Source: Streptomyces sp. NBC_00390
GTDB taxonomy: Bacteria; Actinomycetota; Actinomycetes; Streptomycetales; Streptomycetaceae
Direction: 5' to 3'
NCBI RefSeq assembly: GCF_036057275.1
Contig: NZ_CP107945.1
Coordinates: forward strand, 4,712,001 to 4,776,000
Length of the DNA stretch: 64,000 nucleotides
Under the pieces are notes generated by a model. It had not been told where the DNA came from. It saw only the letters and a list, made by a program, of their open reading frames with translations, and did no database searches. This document shows, in pieces, positions 35,222 through 44,013 of this stretch. Within the stretch, counting starts at the first letter, position 1. Each line of letters opens with the position of its first letter. Made by a program: the position numbers and the translations under genes.

Positions 35222-36370
35222 TCAACTCCTCAGCAGAACAGCCGAAGTGGGCACGCCCTCGCCCGCCGTGACCAGACAGGTCGCGGCGCCCGGCACCTGG
35301 GCGGTGGAGGTGCCGCGCAGCTGCTGCACGCCCTCGGTGATGAGGTTGAAGCCGTGGACGTACGCTTCGCTCAGCCCGCCGCCACCGGTGTTGAGGGGCA
35401 GCCGGCCGCCGATCTCCAGAGCGCCGCCCTCCGTGAAGGCCGCACCTTCTCCGCGGCCGCAGAAGCCGTAGCCCTCGAGCGAGAGCGGGACCAGCGCGGT
35501 GAACGCGTCGTAGATCTGGGCGACATCGACGTCGTCCGGCCCGAAGTCGGCGTTCTTCCACAGCTGGCGAGCGGCCGTCCATGCGGGGCCGGTCAGCGGG
35601 TCGTCGTTCCAGTAGTTGACCATGCCGTGGTGCTGGGCGGGCAGGCCCTGGGCGGCCGCGTGGAGGTACACGGGTCTGTGGCGGCAGTCGCGGGCCCGCT
35701 CGGCGCTCACGATCACACAGGCCAGCGCGCCGTCCGTCTCCAGGCAGTTGTCGAACAGGCACAGCGGCTCGCTGATCCAGCGGGAGGTCATGTACATCTC
35801 GCGGGTCAGCGGTCGTTCGTACATGATCGCGGCCGGGTTCTGGTTGGCGCGGTTGCGGCAGGCGAGTGCGACGTTGAAGAGGTGGTCCCGGGTGGCGCCG
35901 TACTCGTGCATGTAGCGCCGCGCCAGCATGCCGATCTCGTCGGCGGGCCGCAGCAGGCCGAAGGGCCGGGTCCACTGGCCCGGGGTGGGCAGCTGCGCGG
36001 CGGTGTTCTTCCAGGGCCGCGGGCCCGAGCCGCGTTTGCGTGAGCGCCACGCCACTCCGACGCTCGCCTGCCCGGTGGCGACGGCGGCGGCGAGATGGGC
36101 GAGGGTCGCGCACGAACCGCCGCCCCCGTACCCGACCTTGGAGAAGAAGGTGACGTCGCCCGCCCCGATGGCCTTGGCCACCTCGACCTCGTCGGTCTCC
36201 TCCATCGTGTACGAGGCGAAGCCGTCCACCTCGGAGGGTGCGATGCCCGCGTCGTCCAGTGCGGCCAGGATCGCCCGGCACGCCAGGGTCTTCTCGGATT
36301 CAGGGAGTTGTTTCGCGAAGGGGGTCCGGCCGATCCCGGCTATCGCTGTCGCGTCCTTGAGGCTCGCCAT
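35222..36370 (-). CDS. Ltp2-like lipid-transfer protein/retro-aldolase
   Basis: This 382-residue thiolase-fold protein probably cleaves a tertiary beta-hydroxyacyl-CoA by a retro-aldol reaction rather than thiolysis. Two tyrosines stand where I recall the catalytic pair of actinobacterial Ltp2 (Tyr294 and Tyr344): Y287 in AQIYDAFTALV and Y337 in GGLSEAYVHGFN, with the same spacing of 50 residues. The thiolase CHPG-type motif seen at 23458 is replaced by YVHG. It lies in front of its DUF35 partner gene. Transcription starts under the palindrome 36392-36406, shared with the FadD3-like ligase. Confidence 0.85.
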   Translation of the reverse strand: MASLKDATAIAGIGRTPFAKQLPESEKTLACRAILAALDDAGIAPSEVDGFASYTMEETDEVEVAKAIGAGDVTFFSKVGYGGGGSCATLAHLAAAVATGQASVGVAWRSRKRGSGPRPWKNTAAQLPTPGQWTRPFGLLRPADEIGMLARRYMHEYGATRDHLFNVALACRNRANQNPAAIMYERPLTREMYMTSRWISEPLCLFDNCLETDGALACVIVSAERARDCRHRPVYLHAAAQGLPAQHHGMVNYWNDDPLTGPAWTAARQLWKNADFGPDDVDVAQIYDAFTALVPLSLEGYGFCGRGEGAAFTEGGALEIGGRLPLNTGGGGLSEAYVHGFNLITEGVQQLRGTSTAQVPGAATCLVTAGEGVPTSAVLLRS

Positions 36371-36391
36371 GTGGGGGAGGGTACAGCTAAT

Positions 36392-36406
36392 CTGACGTAC
36401 CGTCAG
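36392..36406. promoter_or_regulatory. regulon palindrome, copy 10
   Basis: CTGACGTACCGTCAG is a perfect copy, identical to copy 7. It lies in the 57-bp divergent gap between the Ltp2-like gene and the FadD3-like ligase, and can control both. Confidence 0.72.
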
Positions 36407-36427
36407 CTACTGTGAGGGAGGCTAGCC

Positions 36428-38011
36428 ATGCGACGTGGTGACCTGGAGTGGGGCTCCGTCCCGAGGCTGGTACGGGACGCCGCGCGGCGTCACGGGGAGC
36501 GGGAGGCCGTCGTCGAAGGCCGCACCCGTGTCACCTACGCCGAGCTCGGCGACCGCGTCGAGCGCGCGGCGGCCGCCTGCATCGCCGCAGGCGTCCGCAA
36601 GGGAGACCGGGTCGCCGTGTGGGCGCCCAACACCCTCGACTGGATCGTCTCCGCCCTCGGGGCAGTGAGCGCCGGCGCCGTCCTCGTGCCCCTCAACACC
36701 CGTTTCAAGGGCACCGAGGCCGCCTACGTCCTCCAGCGCTCACGCACCAGACTGCTCTTCGTCACCGGCACCTTCCTCGGCACCTCGTACGTCGCCTCCC
36801 TGCGCCGCGCGGACGTGGCACTGCCCGATCTGGAACAGGTCGTGGTACTCGCCGACAGCGCGCCCGACGCCCCCGGTTACCGCACCTGGAAGGAGTTCCT
36901 CGCGGACGGCGACGCCGTCACAGGCGCCCAGGTGCGCGCCCGCGCGGACAGCGTCACCGCCGACGACCCGTCCGACATCGTCTACACCTCGGGCACCACC
37001 GGCCGCCCCAAGGGCGCCGTCATCACCCACGCCCAGACCCTGCGCTGCTACGACCTGTGGAGCGAACTCGCCGGACTGCGCGAGGACGACCGCTATCTGA
37101 TCGTGAACCCCTTCTTCCACACCTTCGGCTACAAGGCGGGCATCATCGCCTGCCTGACCCGGGGCGCGACCATGGTTCCTCAGCCGGTCTTCAACGTGGA
37201 CACCGTCCTCGCCAACATCGCCGCCGAACGGATCTCGGTGCTGCCGGGCCCGCCCACCCTCCACCAGTCCCTGCTCGACCACCCCGCCCGCGACCGCCAC
37301 GACCTGAGCGCGCTGCGCCTCGTCGTCACCGGAGCGGCCGTCGTCCCGCTGCGGCTCGTCGAACGGCTGCGCACCGAACTGCGCATCGCCACCGTCCTGA
37401 CCGCCTACGGCCTGTCCGAGGCGAGCGGCATCGTCACCATGTGCCGCCGCGGCGACGACCCCTCCGTCATCGCCTCCACCTCCGGCCGCGCGATCCCCGG
37501 CACCGAGGTGAAGGTGCTCGCCGGGCCGGGCGAGCCGGGGGAGGTCCTGGTGCGCGGACACAATGTCATGCGGGGCTACTTCGAGGACCCGCAGGAGACC
37601 TCCCGCGCCATCACACCGGAAGGCTGGCTCCGCACCGGGGACGTGGGCGTCCTCGACGACGCGGGCAACCTCCTTATCACCGACCGGATCAAGGACATGT
37701 TCATCGTCGGAGGCTTCAACGCCTACCCGGCCGAGATCGAGCAACTCCTGGGCCTGCACCCCGACATCGCGGACGTGGCGGTGATCGGCGTCCCGGACCC
37801 GCGGCTCGGCGAGGTGGGCAAGGCGTATGCGGTCCGGCGCGACGGCTCGACACTCACGGCGGACGATCTGATCGCCTGGTCGAGGCGGGAGATGGCGAAC
37901 TACAAGGTCCCACGGCAGGTGGAGTTCGTCGGGGAGCTGCCGCGCAACGCGAGCGGCAAGGTGCTCAAGACGGAACTGCGAGCTCAGTCGGCCCTGCGCC
38001 CGGCGACATAG
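36428..38011 (+). CDS. AMP-forming acyl-CoA synthetase, FadD3-like
   Basis: This is a complete 527-residue ANL ligase. The phosphate loop YTSGTTGRPKGAVITH is at about residues 188-203, and the adenine motif TAYGLSEASGIVTM is in the middle. The hinge GWLRTGDVGVLDDAGNLLITDR precedes RNASGKVLKTELR, which has the C-terminal catalytic lysine. The overall sequence resembles FadD3-type ligases that activate the indanone-propionate (HIP) fragment in steroid degradation; a related polycyclic or medium-chain acid is possible. The ATG follows GGGAGG. It diverges from the Ltp2-like operon and shares a perfect palindrome with it. Confidence 0.87.
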   Translation: MRRGDLEWGSVPRLVRDAARRHGEREAVVEGRTRVTYAELGDRVERAAAACIAAGVRKGDRVAVWAPNTLDWIVSALGAVSAGAVLVPLNTRFKGTEAAYVLQRSRTRLLFVTGTFLGTSYVASLRRADVALPDLEQVVVLADSAPDAPGYRTWKEFLADGDAVTGAQVRARADSVTADDPSDIVYTSGTTGRPKGAVITHAQTLRCYDLWSELAGLREDDRYLIVNPFFHTFGYKAGIIACLTRGATMVPQPVFNVDTVLANIAAERISVLPGPPTLHQSLLDHPARDRHDLSALRLVVTGAAVVPLRLVERLRTELRIATVLTAYGLSEASGIVTMCRRGDDPSVIASTSGRAIPGTEVKVLAGPGEPGEVLVRGHNVMRGYFEDPQETSRAITPEGWLRTGDVGVLDDAGNLLITDRIKDMFIVGGFNAYPAEIEQLLGLHPDIADVAVIGVPDPRLGEVGKAYAVRRDGSTLTADDLIAWSRREMANYKVPRQVEFVGELPRNASGKVLKTELRAQSALRPAT

Positions 38012-38075
38012 CGTTCACAGACCGCTCGGTGCTCCGGGAATTTTGCTTCAGAGTGACGAAATGTGCGCGGTGTGC

Positions 38076-38103
38076 GGCAGGCGTACGAGACGGCACGCCT
38101 GCC
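38076..38103. terminator. hairpin after the FadD3-like gene
   Basis: GGCAGGCGT pairs perfectly with ACGCCTGCC around a 10-base loop, about 65 bp after the ligase stop and in front of the convergent P450 gene. Confidence 0.5.
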
Positions 38104-38135
38104 CCGCGCAACCGCCGCAACAGTGGCACACGGCA

Positions 38136-38172
38136 CCGGCCCGGTTCCGCGCAGGCCGCGGTACCGGGCCGG
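38136..38172. terminator. second hairpin between convergent genes
   Basis: CCGGCCCGGT pairs perfectly with ACCGGGCCGG (10 bp) just after the end of the P450 gene on the minus strand. It probably terminates the conservon operon. Confidence 0.5.
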
Positions 38173-38189
38173 GCCCGATCGTGGGGTGG

Positions 38190-39422
38190 TCAGCCGTGGA
38201 GGCGGACCGGGATCTCCTGCCAGCCGTACGCGATGAACGACGGCACCTGCTTCAGCTCGTCCGCCTGCCGTGCCAGCCGCAGGTCCGGGTAGCGCTCGAA
38301 CAGCGCGGGCAGGGCCGTCAGCGCCTCCATGCGTGCCAGCGGCGCTCCGATGCAGCGGTGCACGCCGATACCGAAGGCCAGGTGGTCGTCCGCGCCGCGC
38401 GCGGTGTCGAAGACGGTGGCGCTCTCGCCGTAGTGCGCCGGGTCGCTGCCCGCGGCCGCGTACGTCGTCACGATCGCGTCGCCGGCCGGGATGGTGACCC
38501 CCTCGATCGTGATGTCATCCACCGCGAACCGCAGCGGCAGTGTGGCGATCGACGGGTGGATGCGCAGCACCTCGTCGATCACCGCGTCCCAGCCGCGCTC
38601 GCCGGAGCGGACCGCCGCCAGCTGGTCGGGGTGCCGGAGCAGCGCCACCACGGCGTTGCCGATCAGGTTGACCGTCGTCTCGAAGCCGGCGCCGATCACC
38701 AGCAGCAGGGTGTAGAGCAGCTCCTCGTCGCTGAGCCGGTCGCCGTCCTCGTCGCGGACCCTGATCAGCTCGGTGGTCATGTCGTCGCCAGGGAGCTCGC
38801 TCTTGTGCGCGATCAGCGCGCCCAGCACCGCCCCGATCTGCTGCTGCACGAAGGCGGCGTGTTCGGGCGACGGGTCGGAGGTGTCCATGATCGCGGCGAT
38901 CAACGTGCCGGTGTCCGGGCGCAGTTCGTCCGGCACCCCGAACAGCTCGCAGATCAGCTGCATCGGCAGCGGGTGCGCGAAAGCGGCCCGTACGTCCACC
39001 ACCTCGCCGGAGGCGCCCGCCGTGTCCAGCTGCTCCAGCAGCTCCGCGGTGATCTTCTCGACACGGGTACGCATCGCCTCGGTGCGGCGCGCGGTGAAGC
39101 TGGGCGCGACCAGCTTGCGCAGCCGGGTGTGGTCGGGGCCGTACGTCGAGAGCATGTTGACCACGCCGACCCAGCCAAGGATCCAGCCCCAGGCGGGGTG
39201 TTCGCCGACCTCGGGCCACAGCGACCAGTGCTTGCGCGGGTCCTTGCTGACCTGCGGGTCCAGGATCAGCGCCTTGAGGGTGTCGTAGCCGGTGGGCGCC
39301 CAGGCGGGGATGCCGCCCGGCAGCTCGACGGGTACGACCGGACCGAGGGCGCGCAGCCGGGCGCTCTCGGCGATGATGTCCGCGCCGAACGGGTCGATGG
39401 CCACACGGGTGGACGCGGTCAT
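38190..39422 (-). CDS. cytochrome P450, last gene of a conservon
   Basis: This 410-residue class I P450 has the oxygen-binding I-helix LLLVIGAGFETTVNLIGN, an EVLR stretch for ExxR, and the heme loop FGIGVHRCIGAPLARMEA with the cysteine ligand. The ATG at 39422 overlaps the stop of the preceding P450 (ATGA). In Streptomyces, conservons (cvnA-D) are often followed by P450 genes called cvnE and cvnF. A hydroxylation of a small hydrophobic molecule is likely, with electrons from an unlinked ferredoxin; none is encoded here. Confidence 0.88.
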   Translation of the reverse strand: MTASTRVAIDPFGADIIAESARLRALGPVVPVELPGGIPAWAPTGYDTLKALILDPQVSKDPRKHWSLWPEVGEHPAWGWILGWVGVVNMLSTYGPDHTRLRKLVAPSFTARRTEAMRTRVEKITAELLEQLDTAGASGEVVDVRAAFAHPLPMQLICELFGVPDELRPDTGTLIAAIMDTSDPSPEHAAFVQQQIGAVLGALIAHKSELPGDDMTTELIRVRDEDGDRLSDEELLYTLLLVIGAGFETTVNLIGNAVVALLRHPDQLAAVRSGERGWDAVIDEVLRIHPSIATLPLRFAVDDITIEGVTIPAGDAIVTTYAAAGSDPAHYGESATVFDTARGADDHLAFGIGVHRCIGAPLARMEALTALPALFERYPDLRLARQADELKQVPSFIAYGWQEIPVRLHG

Positions 39423-40657
39423 GCTCGGCCTCCTGGCTGGTCGGGGGTGCGGGGCGTGAAGCGGACGGGCAGCGCCGTCAGCGAGCGGTGGAACGGCCCG
39501 GGGCGCCAGGTCAGGCGTTCGCGGGGCAGGACCGGATCCAGGTCGGGAAGCCACTGCGTGAGGCGTTCGATCGCCTCGGTGGCGATCAGGAGGGTGTGCT
39601 GCTTGACGGGGCAGGTGTGCGCGCCCGCCGAGAACGACATGTGCGAGGCGTCGTGCGGATGGTGGGTGCCGGCGAACTCCAGCTCGGCGAAGTGGGCCAT
39701 CGCCCCGAAGGAGATGACGATCGGGACGGCGGCCTGCAGCCACATGCCGTGGAAGCTCATCGGCTTGCGGGCGAAGTGGATGTCGTAGTTGGCCAGCGGG
39801 GTCTCGTAACGCAGCACCTCCATCACGGCGTCCATGACGGGACGCGCTCCGGAGGTGAGGGTGGAGTAGTACGCAGGGTTGCCGAGGATGCGCGAGAGGG
39901 CGTTGGAGATCAGGTTCGACGTCGGCTCGTGGCCCGCGCCGAGCGTGAGGAACACCTGCCAGGTGACCTCCTCGGGCGTGAGGGCGAGCGGGTGGTCGAG
40001 CAGGGCGCTGGTCAGGTCGGGGCCGCGTTCGGCCATCTTGGCGCCGATCAGCTCCAGGACGTACCTGCCGTACTCGGCCTCGCCCTCGGCGGCCCGCTCG
40101 CCGCCCTCCATCATCTGGCCGAGCGCGGCGTCGAGGCGGCCGGACTCGCTGTCGGGCAGTCCGAAGAGGTTGTTGAAGATCAGCGCCATCATCGGGCGGG
40201 CGAACTCGCCGACCAGATCGGCCTGTCCGTTCGGACCGAAGCGGGAGAGAAGGACATCCACCGCGTGGTGCACCCGCTCACGCAGGTCGTGCGGCTCGAC
40301 CATGGCGAAGGCGTCGACGAGGGTGCGGCGGTAGCGGACGTGTTCCTCGCCGTCCGCGAAGAGGGTGTTGGGCCGCCAGCGCATCATGCCGAGGATCGGT
40401 GAGTCCTCGGCGACCGTCGCCTCCCAGGGGCGCGGGTCGACGGAGAACGACTCCTCGTCGTGCAGCAGGTCGAGTGCGGCTCGGCGGTCCGTGACCACGT
40501 ACGCGGGGATGCCGGGGGCGAGCTCCGCCCAGCCGATCGGGCCCTGGGCCTTGAGCGTCGCGTAGTAGCTGTGCGGGTCGGCGGCGAAGCCGTCCTCCCA
40601 CAGCCGTACCGGCGCGGTGAGTTGGAAGGCATCGGCGTGCGCGGGATAGGGGTTCAC
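39419..40657 (-). CDS. cytochrome P450 of the conservon operon
   Basis: This 412-residue P450 has the I-helix region FLTLGAGHEPTSNLISNAL, in which glutamate-proline replaces the usual E-T. It has EVLRYETPL for ExxR and the heme loop FSAGAHTCPVKQHTLLIA, with CP in place of CxG. Such heme loops are typical of the conservon-linked P450 subfamily. The GTG start overlaps the stop of cvnD (GTGA), so it is translated with the GTPase. It differs strongly from the following P450, so the two probably act on different steps. Confidence 0.87.
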   Translation of the reverse strand: MNPYPAHADAFQLTAPVRLWEDGFAADPHSYYATLKAQGPIGWAELAPGIPAYVVTDRRAALDLLHDEESFSVDPRPWEATVAEDSPILGMMRWRPNTLFADGEEHVRYRRTLVDAFAMVEPHDLRERVHHAVDVLLSRFGPNGQADLVGEFARPMMALIFNNLFGLPDSESGRLDAALGQMMEGGERAAEGEAEYGRYVLELIGAKMAERGPDLTSALLDHPLALTPEEVTWQVFLTLGAGHEPTSNLISNALSRILGNPAYYSTLTSGARPVMDAVMEVLRYETPLANYDIHFARKPMSFHGMWLQAAVPIVISFGAMAHFAELEFAGTHHPHDASHMSFSAGAHTCPVKQHTLLIATEAIERLTQWLPDLDPVLPRERLTWRPGPFHRSLTALPVRFTPRTPDQPGGRA

Positions 40658-41286
40658 CGGGTCTCCGGGCTGTTGCGGGTGATGAGGTGCTGGACGAGTG
40701 CGAGCAGCGCGTCGATGGAGGCGTTGGTGTCGCGCGCGTCGCAGGCCACCATCGGCGTCTGCGGATCCAGGTCGAGGGAGCGGCGCAGCTGCTCCTCGGT
40801 GTACTGCTTGGAGTCGGGGAACTGGTTGAGCGCGACGGCGTACGGCAGCCCCGACTCCTCCACCAGGCCGAGCACGTCGAACGAGTCGTCGATCCGGCGG
40901 GTGTCGACCAGCACCAGGGCACCGAGCGCCCCGTAGGCGATGTCGTCCCACAGGGCCCGGAAGCGTTCCTGGCCCGGAGTGCCGAACAGGTACAGCACGA
41001 CCCCGCCGTTCAGCGAGATCCGCCCGAAGTCGATGGCGACGGTCGTGGTCGTCTTGTCCCGTACGCCGGCGAGGTCGTCCACCGGGACGGACGCCTCGGT
41101 CAGATGTTCCTCGGTGTGCAGCGGCCTGATCTCCGACACCGAGTCGATCAGCGTGGTCTTGCCCACGCCGAACGGGCCGGTCACCAGGATCTTCACCAGC
41201 TCGCGGGCGGTGTCCGGGAGGTGCAGTCCGTTCTCGCGCGAACGGGTCCGGCCGGCGGGGCTAGAGCTTGAGGGCGCGGAGGCCAT
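40654..41286 (-). CDS. cvnD: conservon GTPase CvnD
   Basis: This 210-residue Ras-like small GTPase has the P-loop GPFGVGKTTLI at about residues 37-47 and FGTPGQERFRALWDDI as the switch-II G3 region. G4 appears as LNQFPD, a variant of NKxD. Its first 25 residues are a flexible extension. In conservons CvnD associates with CvnA, B and C at the membrane in a complex compared to eukaryotic G-protein-coupled systems. It overlaps cvnC by 26 bases and the downstream P450 by four. Confidence 0.9.
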   Translation of the reverse strand: MASAPSSSSPAGRTRSRENGLHLPDTARELVKILVTGPFGVGKTTLIDSVSEIRPLHTEEHLTEASVPVDDLAGVRDKTTTTVAIDFGRISLNGGVVLYLFGTPGQERFRALWDDIAYGALGALVLVDTRRIDDSFDVLGLVEESGLPYAVALNQFPDSKQYTEEQLRRSLDLDPQTPMVACDARDTNASIDALLALVQHLITRNSPETR

Positions 41287-41623
41287 CGGCCACTCTCTTC
41301 AACAGGTCACGGTCGGGAAGGGCGGCGAAGGGTACGGGCGGGCGGGCTCTCGCCAGCCCCTGGTCGATCAGGGCGGCGGCGAGCACGCGGATCGCGGAGA
41401 CCGGCAGCCGCAGCAGCGCGGCGGACTCCACGACGGTCAGCGAACCGCCGTCCAGTGCCCGCAGCAGCGCCTGCTGGGCGGCGGGGAGCGTGGCGGGCAC
41501 CGGCCCGCCGCCTCCGGTCAGCACCGACAGACGCTCCAGGCTGTTGCGGGTGGGCCGGGCCACCCCACCGGTCGACAGATACGCGGGGACCAGTGGCCGG
41601 CCCCCGCTCCGGCGGCCGGTCAT
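41261..41623 (-). CDS. cvnC: conservon protein CvnC (DUF742)
   Basis: This 120-residue DUF742 protein has the signature VPAYLSTGGVARPTRNSLER near residues 12-31. The winged-helix-like part SLTVVESAALLRLPVSAIRV LAAALI follows, with a basic C-terminus. It is the third member of the conservon. CvnC proteins interact with CvnB and CvnD; their molecular action is not established. It overlaps cvnB by four bases. Confidence 0.9.
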   Translation of the reverse strand: MTGRRSGGRPLVPAYLSTGGVARPTRNSLERLSVLTGGGGPVPATLPAAQQALLRALDGGSLTVVESAALLRLPVSAIRVLAAALIDQGLARARPPVPFAALPDRDLLKRVADGLRALKL

Positions 41624-42042
41624 ACCGGGTGGCCGCCGTCGCCGGCGCGGGGCGCCGCGGCCATCGCCTTCTCACCGAGCCGGGCCACCTGCGAGTGGAC
41701 CCGGTGGCCGAGCAGGTCGAGCCGTACCTCGGGATCGCCGTAGGCGGCGACACAGGTGCCGTGCGCGGTGGGCGCGACCAGGATGTAGCCGTGGTCGGAC
41801 TCGATGACGACCTGCCGCAGCTGGGCGGCCTCCTGGTCCGCGAAGGCGGCCGCCGCGGTGCGGCAGGCGCCCTGCACGGTGCTGATGATGGCGGCGACCC
41901 GCTCGGCGGACTCCTGCGCGAGGGCCGCGGAGAAGCCGGAGACGAGTCCGTCCCTGGTCAGCAGTACGGCCGCCCGCACATGCGGGATCTCCAGGATCGG
42001 GTCGAGCACCCACGCCGTCTCGCCGGGGTCACGGCTGGTCAT
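41620..42042 (-). CDS. cvnB: conservon protein CvnB (roadblock/LC7)
   Basis: This 140-residue roadblock/LC7 domain protein has the family pattern ETAWVLDPILEIPHVRAAVL at the N-terminus, then LTRDGLVSGFSAAL and the strand GYILVAPTAHGTCVAAYGD. Roadblock proteins regulate partner Ras-like GTPases such as CvnD, as MglB does for MglA. It overlaps cvnC and cvnA by four bases each, so the order A-B-C-D is fully coupled. Confidence 0.9.
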   Translation of the reverse strand: MTSRDPGETAWVLDPILEIPHVRAAVLLTRDGLVSGFSAALAQESAERVAAIISTVQGACRTAAAAFADQEAAQLRQVVIESDHGYILVAPTAHGTCVAAYGDPEVRLDLLGHRVHSQVARLGEKAMAAAPRAGDGGHPV

Positions 42043-43463
42043 CGGTGATCGGTCCCTTCGGTGTCGACGGCCTTACGGGCCGCGGCTGTTGCGGACTGCA
42101 GGGCACCGAGCGCCGCGGCGGACTCCTCGGGAGTACGGGCGGGCGCGGCCGGTGCCGCAGGGGAGGCGGTCCCGGTCGCCGGGTCCTCGGCGCGGACACG
42201 GCGCCGGCGCTGGGGGAGCGCGTCGTCGTCGGGGGCCGGATCATTCTCGTGGCCGGCCGGCTGGTCGTACGGAGCCCGGGGCTCGGGCGCCGGGGCGTGC
42301 CGCACGTCCGCGCGTACCTTCAGGGTCCTGTCCGCGTCGGCCGCGTCCGGCTCCGACCCGGCGGTCCGGTGCGTGGAGCGGGGTGCGCTGGCGGCGGGCG
42401 GGTGCAGGTCCGGGTCGATATGGCTCAGGAGGTGGTTCTTGACGAGCAGGACCGCGCGGACGCCGCCGTAGGGGGAGGGCATCGACAGGTCGACGGAGAG
42501 GTCGAACTGCCGGGTCAGCTGGCCGATCGCGGCCAGTCCCATCCGGGGCGGGTCGCCGAGCTCGGAGAGCAGGATGGGGTCCTTGCCGGCCACCATCCGC
42601 TGGGCGGCGGCCCGCTCGTCGGCGGCCATGCCGACACCGGCGTCGTCGACGGTCACCGAGACGCCGTGGTGGGCGCGCTCGAGGTTGACCACGACGGTGG
42701 TGTCCGGGGCGGAGTGGCGCAGGGCGTTGTCGAGGAGTTCGGCGACGATGATGGCGACCGGCTCGACGGCATGGGAGACGAGGGCGGTGCCGGGCTCGAG
42801 GTGGTTGTGCACCTGGACGCGGTCGTAGCCGACGAGCCGGGCCTGACCGCCGGTCACGGCGTCGACGAGATGCGACTCCTCCCGGGCGAGTCCCACCCAG
42901 GCCCCGCAGACCACCGCGGCGACCTGGGCGCGGCGCAGGGACTGCTCGTTCTCGTGGTCGAGAGCGAACAGGGTCTGCGCCAGCTCGGGGTCGTCGTACT
43001 TCTGCTGCAGTCCGCGCAGCACGTCCTGGAGCCGGTAGAGCCCGGCCTGGATCTCCCGGGTCGTGCCGCGCATCCCGGCGCGCGCCGCGGCGTCCACGCG
43101 CTTGCGCTCATGGGCGATGGCGGTCACAAGTCCCTTGAGGACGTTGTCCATTCCCGCGTCCAGTGCGGTCCCGGTGACCTCGGGCCGCAGCGGTCCCGGC
43201 ACCTGGATGTGCGGGTGCGCGGCCCGGGTGGCCTCGGCGGGCATCCGCTTCTCGGCCAGATGCGCCACCTCGGCGGCGAACGCCTGGGCGGCGCGGTCGA
43301 CTTCGTACCGGGCGGCGTCCAGATGGGCGCGCAGGGTCTCGATCTCCGCGCGCTGCTGTGTGCGGTGCCTGCGCGACCGCAGCAGGCCGCCGCCCAGGAG
43401 GAGGGTCACCGACAGCGTCCCGGCGGCCAGGCCACCGGCGGCCAGGTCGGGTATCTCGATCAT
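42039..43463 (-). CDS. cvnA: conservon sensor-kinase-like protein CvnA
   Basis: This 474-residue membrane protein has one N-terminal helix (LAAGGLAAGTLSVTLLLGGG). A helical region and a GHKL ATPase domain follow: N box ELLDNALRHS, G1 box VDDAGVGMAADE, and GLAAIGQLTRQFDLSV. A long Pro/Ala/Arg-rich cytoplasmic tail ends it. There is no extracellular sensor domain of size and no clear phospho-accepting histidine, as usual for CvnA. ATG 43463 behind GAGGT is preferred over the longer open frame to 43595. It heads the conservon operon; no regulon palindrome lies upstream. Confidence 0.88.
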   Translation of the reverse strand: MIEIPDLAAGGLAAGTLSVTLLLGGGLLRSRRHRTQQRAEIETLRAHLDAARYEVDRAAQAFAAEVAHLAEKRMPAEATRAAHPHIQVPGPLRPEVTGTALDAGMDNVLKGLVTAIAHERKRVDAAARAGMRGTTREIQAGLYRLQDVLRGLQQKYDDPELAQTLFALDHENEQSLRRAQVAAVVCGAWVGLAREESHLVDAVTGGQARLVGYDRVQVHNHLEPGTALVSHAVEPVAIIVAELLDNALRHSAPDTTVVVNLERAHHGVSVTVDDAGVGMAADERAAAQRMVAGKDPILLSELGDPPRMGLAAIGQLTRQFDLSVDLSMPSPYGGVRAVLLVKNHLLSHIDPDLHPPAASAPRSTHRTAGSEPDAADADRTLKVRADVRHAPAPEPRAPYDQPAGHENDPAPDDDALPQRRRRVRAEDPATGTASPAAPAAPARTPEESAAALGALQSATAAARKAVDTEGTDHR

Positions 43464-43731
43464 CGAAAAGACCTCGGGAGGGCAGGGGTGTGGGGCCGTC
43501 CCTGGGACGGGACTGGGCCAGTACACACTGCCAGCGGCCGGTTGCGCTCGGTTTTGGCTGAAGATCCTTTCGAATGTGCCCGAGGGGTGTCCCATTGCTT
43601 CCGCAATGTCTGATCAAGTGTCAGGGGTCATGGGCGAAAGGGGAATTCAGGGTCCGGACTCCGGACACACGTCGGCCGCGGCGGCTCCCCCTCCGCGCCG
43701 CCGCGGCCGTTCCCCGTCGTGTGTGGCTAGT

Positions 43732-44013
43732 TCACCCCTTGGGCGGGGTGGGTGAGTGGTGGTCGCCCATCGTGGTGATGCCGCCGTCGGCCGGCGGGAC
43801 GGGCGAGTGGTGGTCACCGAGGGTGGTGACGGTGCCGTCCTTCGGCGGGACGGGGGAGTGGTGGTCGCCCTGCGTCGTCGCCGTGCCGTCCTTCGGCGGG
43901 GTCGGGGAGTGGTGGTCACCGAGGGTGGTGATGCCGCCGTCCTTCGGCGGGACCGGGGAGTGGTGGTCGCCCATAGTGGTGATCTGCTCGTCGTTGCTGT
44001 CGGTGCTGCTCAT
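43732..44013 (-). CDS. afsS: AfsS-like small regulatory protein with five 17-residue repeats
   Basis: This 93-residue protein consists almost wholly of repeats of the pattern GDHHSPVPPKDGGITT (five, the last truncated). AfsS of S. coelicolor is a 63-residue protein with similar acidic/proline repeats. It is switched on by AfsR and stimulates antibiotic production. The gene lies directly downstream of afsR on the same strand, as in S. coelicolor. ATG 44013 follows GGGGGACGG; ATG 44028 is an in-frame alternative. Repeat number is higher than the three I recall for S. coelicolor. The molecular mechanism of AfsS is not known. Confidence 0.88.
   Translation of the reverse strand: MSSTDSNDEQITTMGDHHSPVPPKDGGITTLGDHHSPTPPKDGTATTQGDHHSPVPPKDGTVTTLGDHHSPVPPADGGITTMGDHHSPTPPKG

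Noticed and set aside
36448..38292. 614-residue Arg/Pro-rich frame on the plus strand
   Set aside because: It overlaps the FadD3-like ligase in another frame and has the composition of a high-GC shadow.
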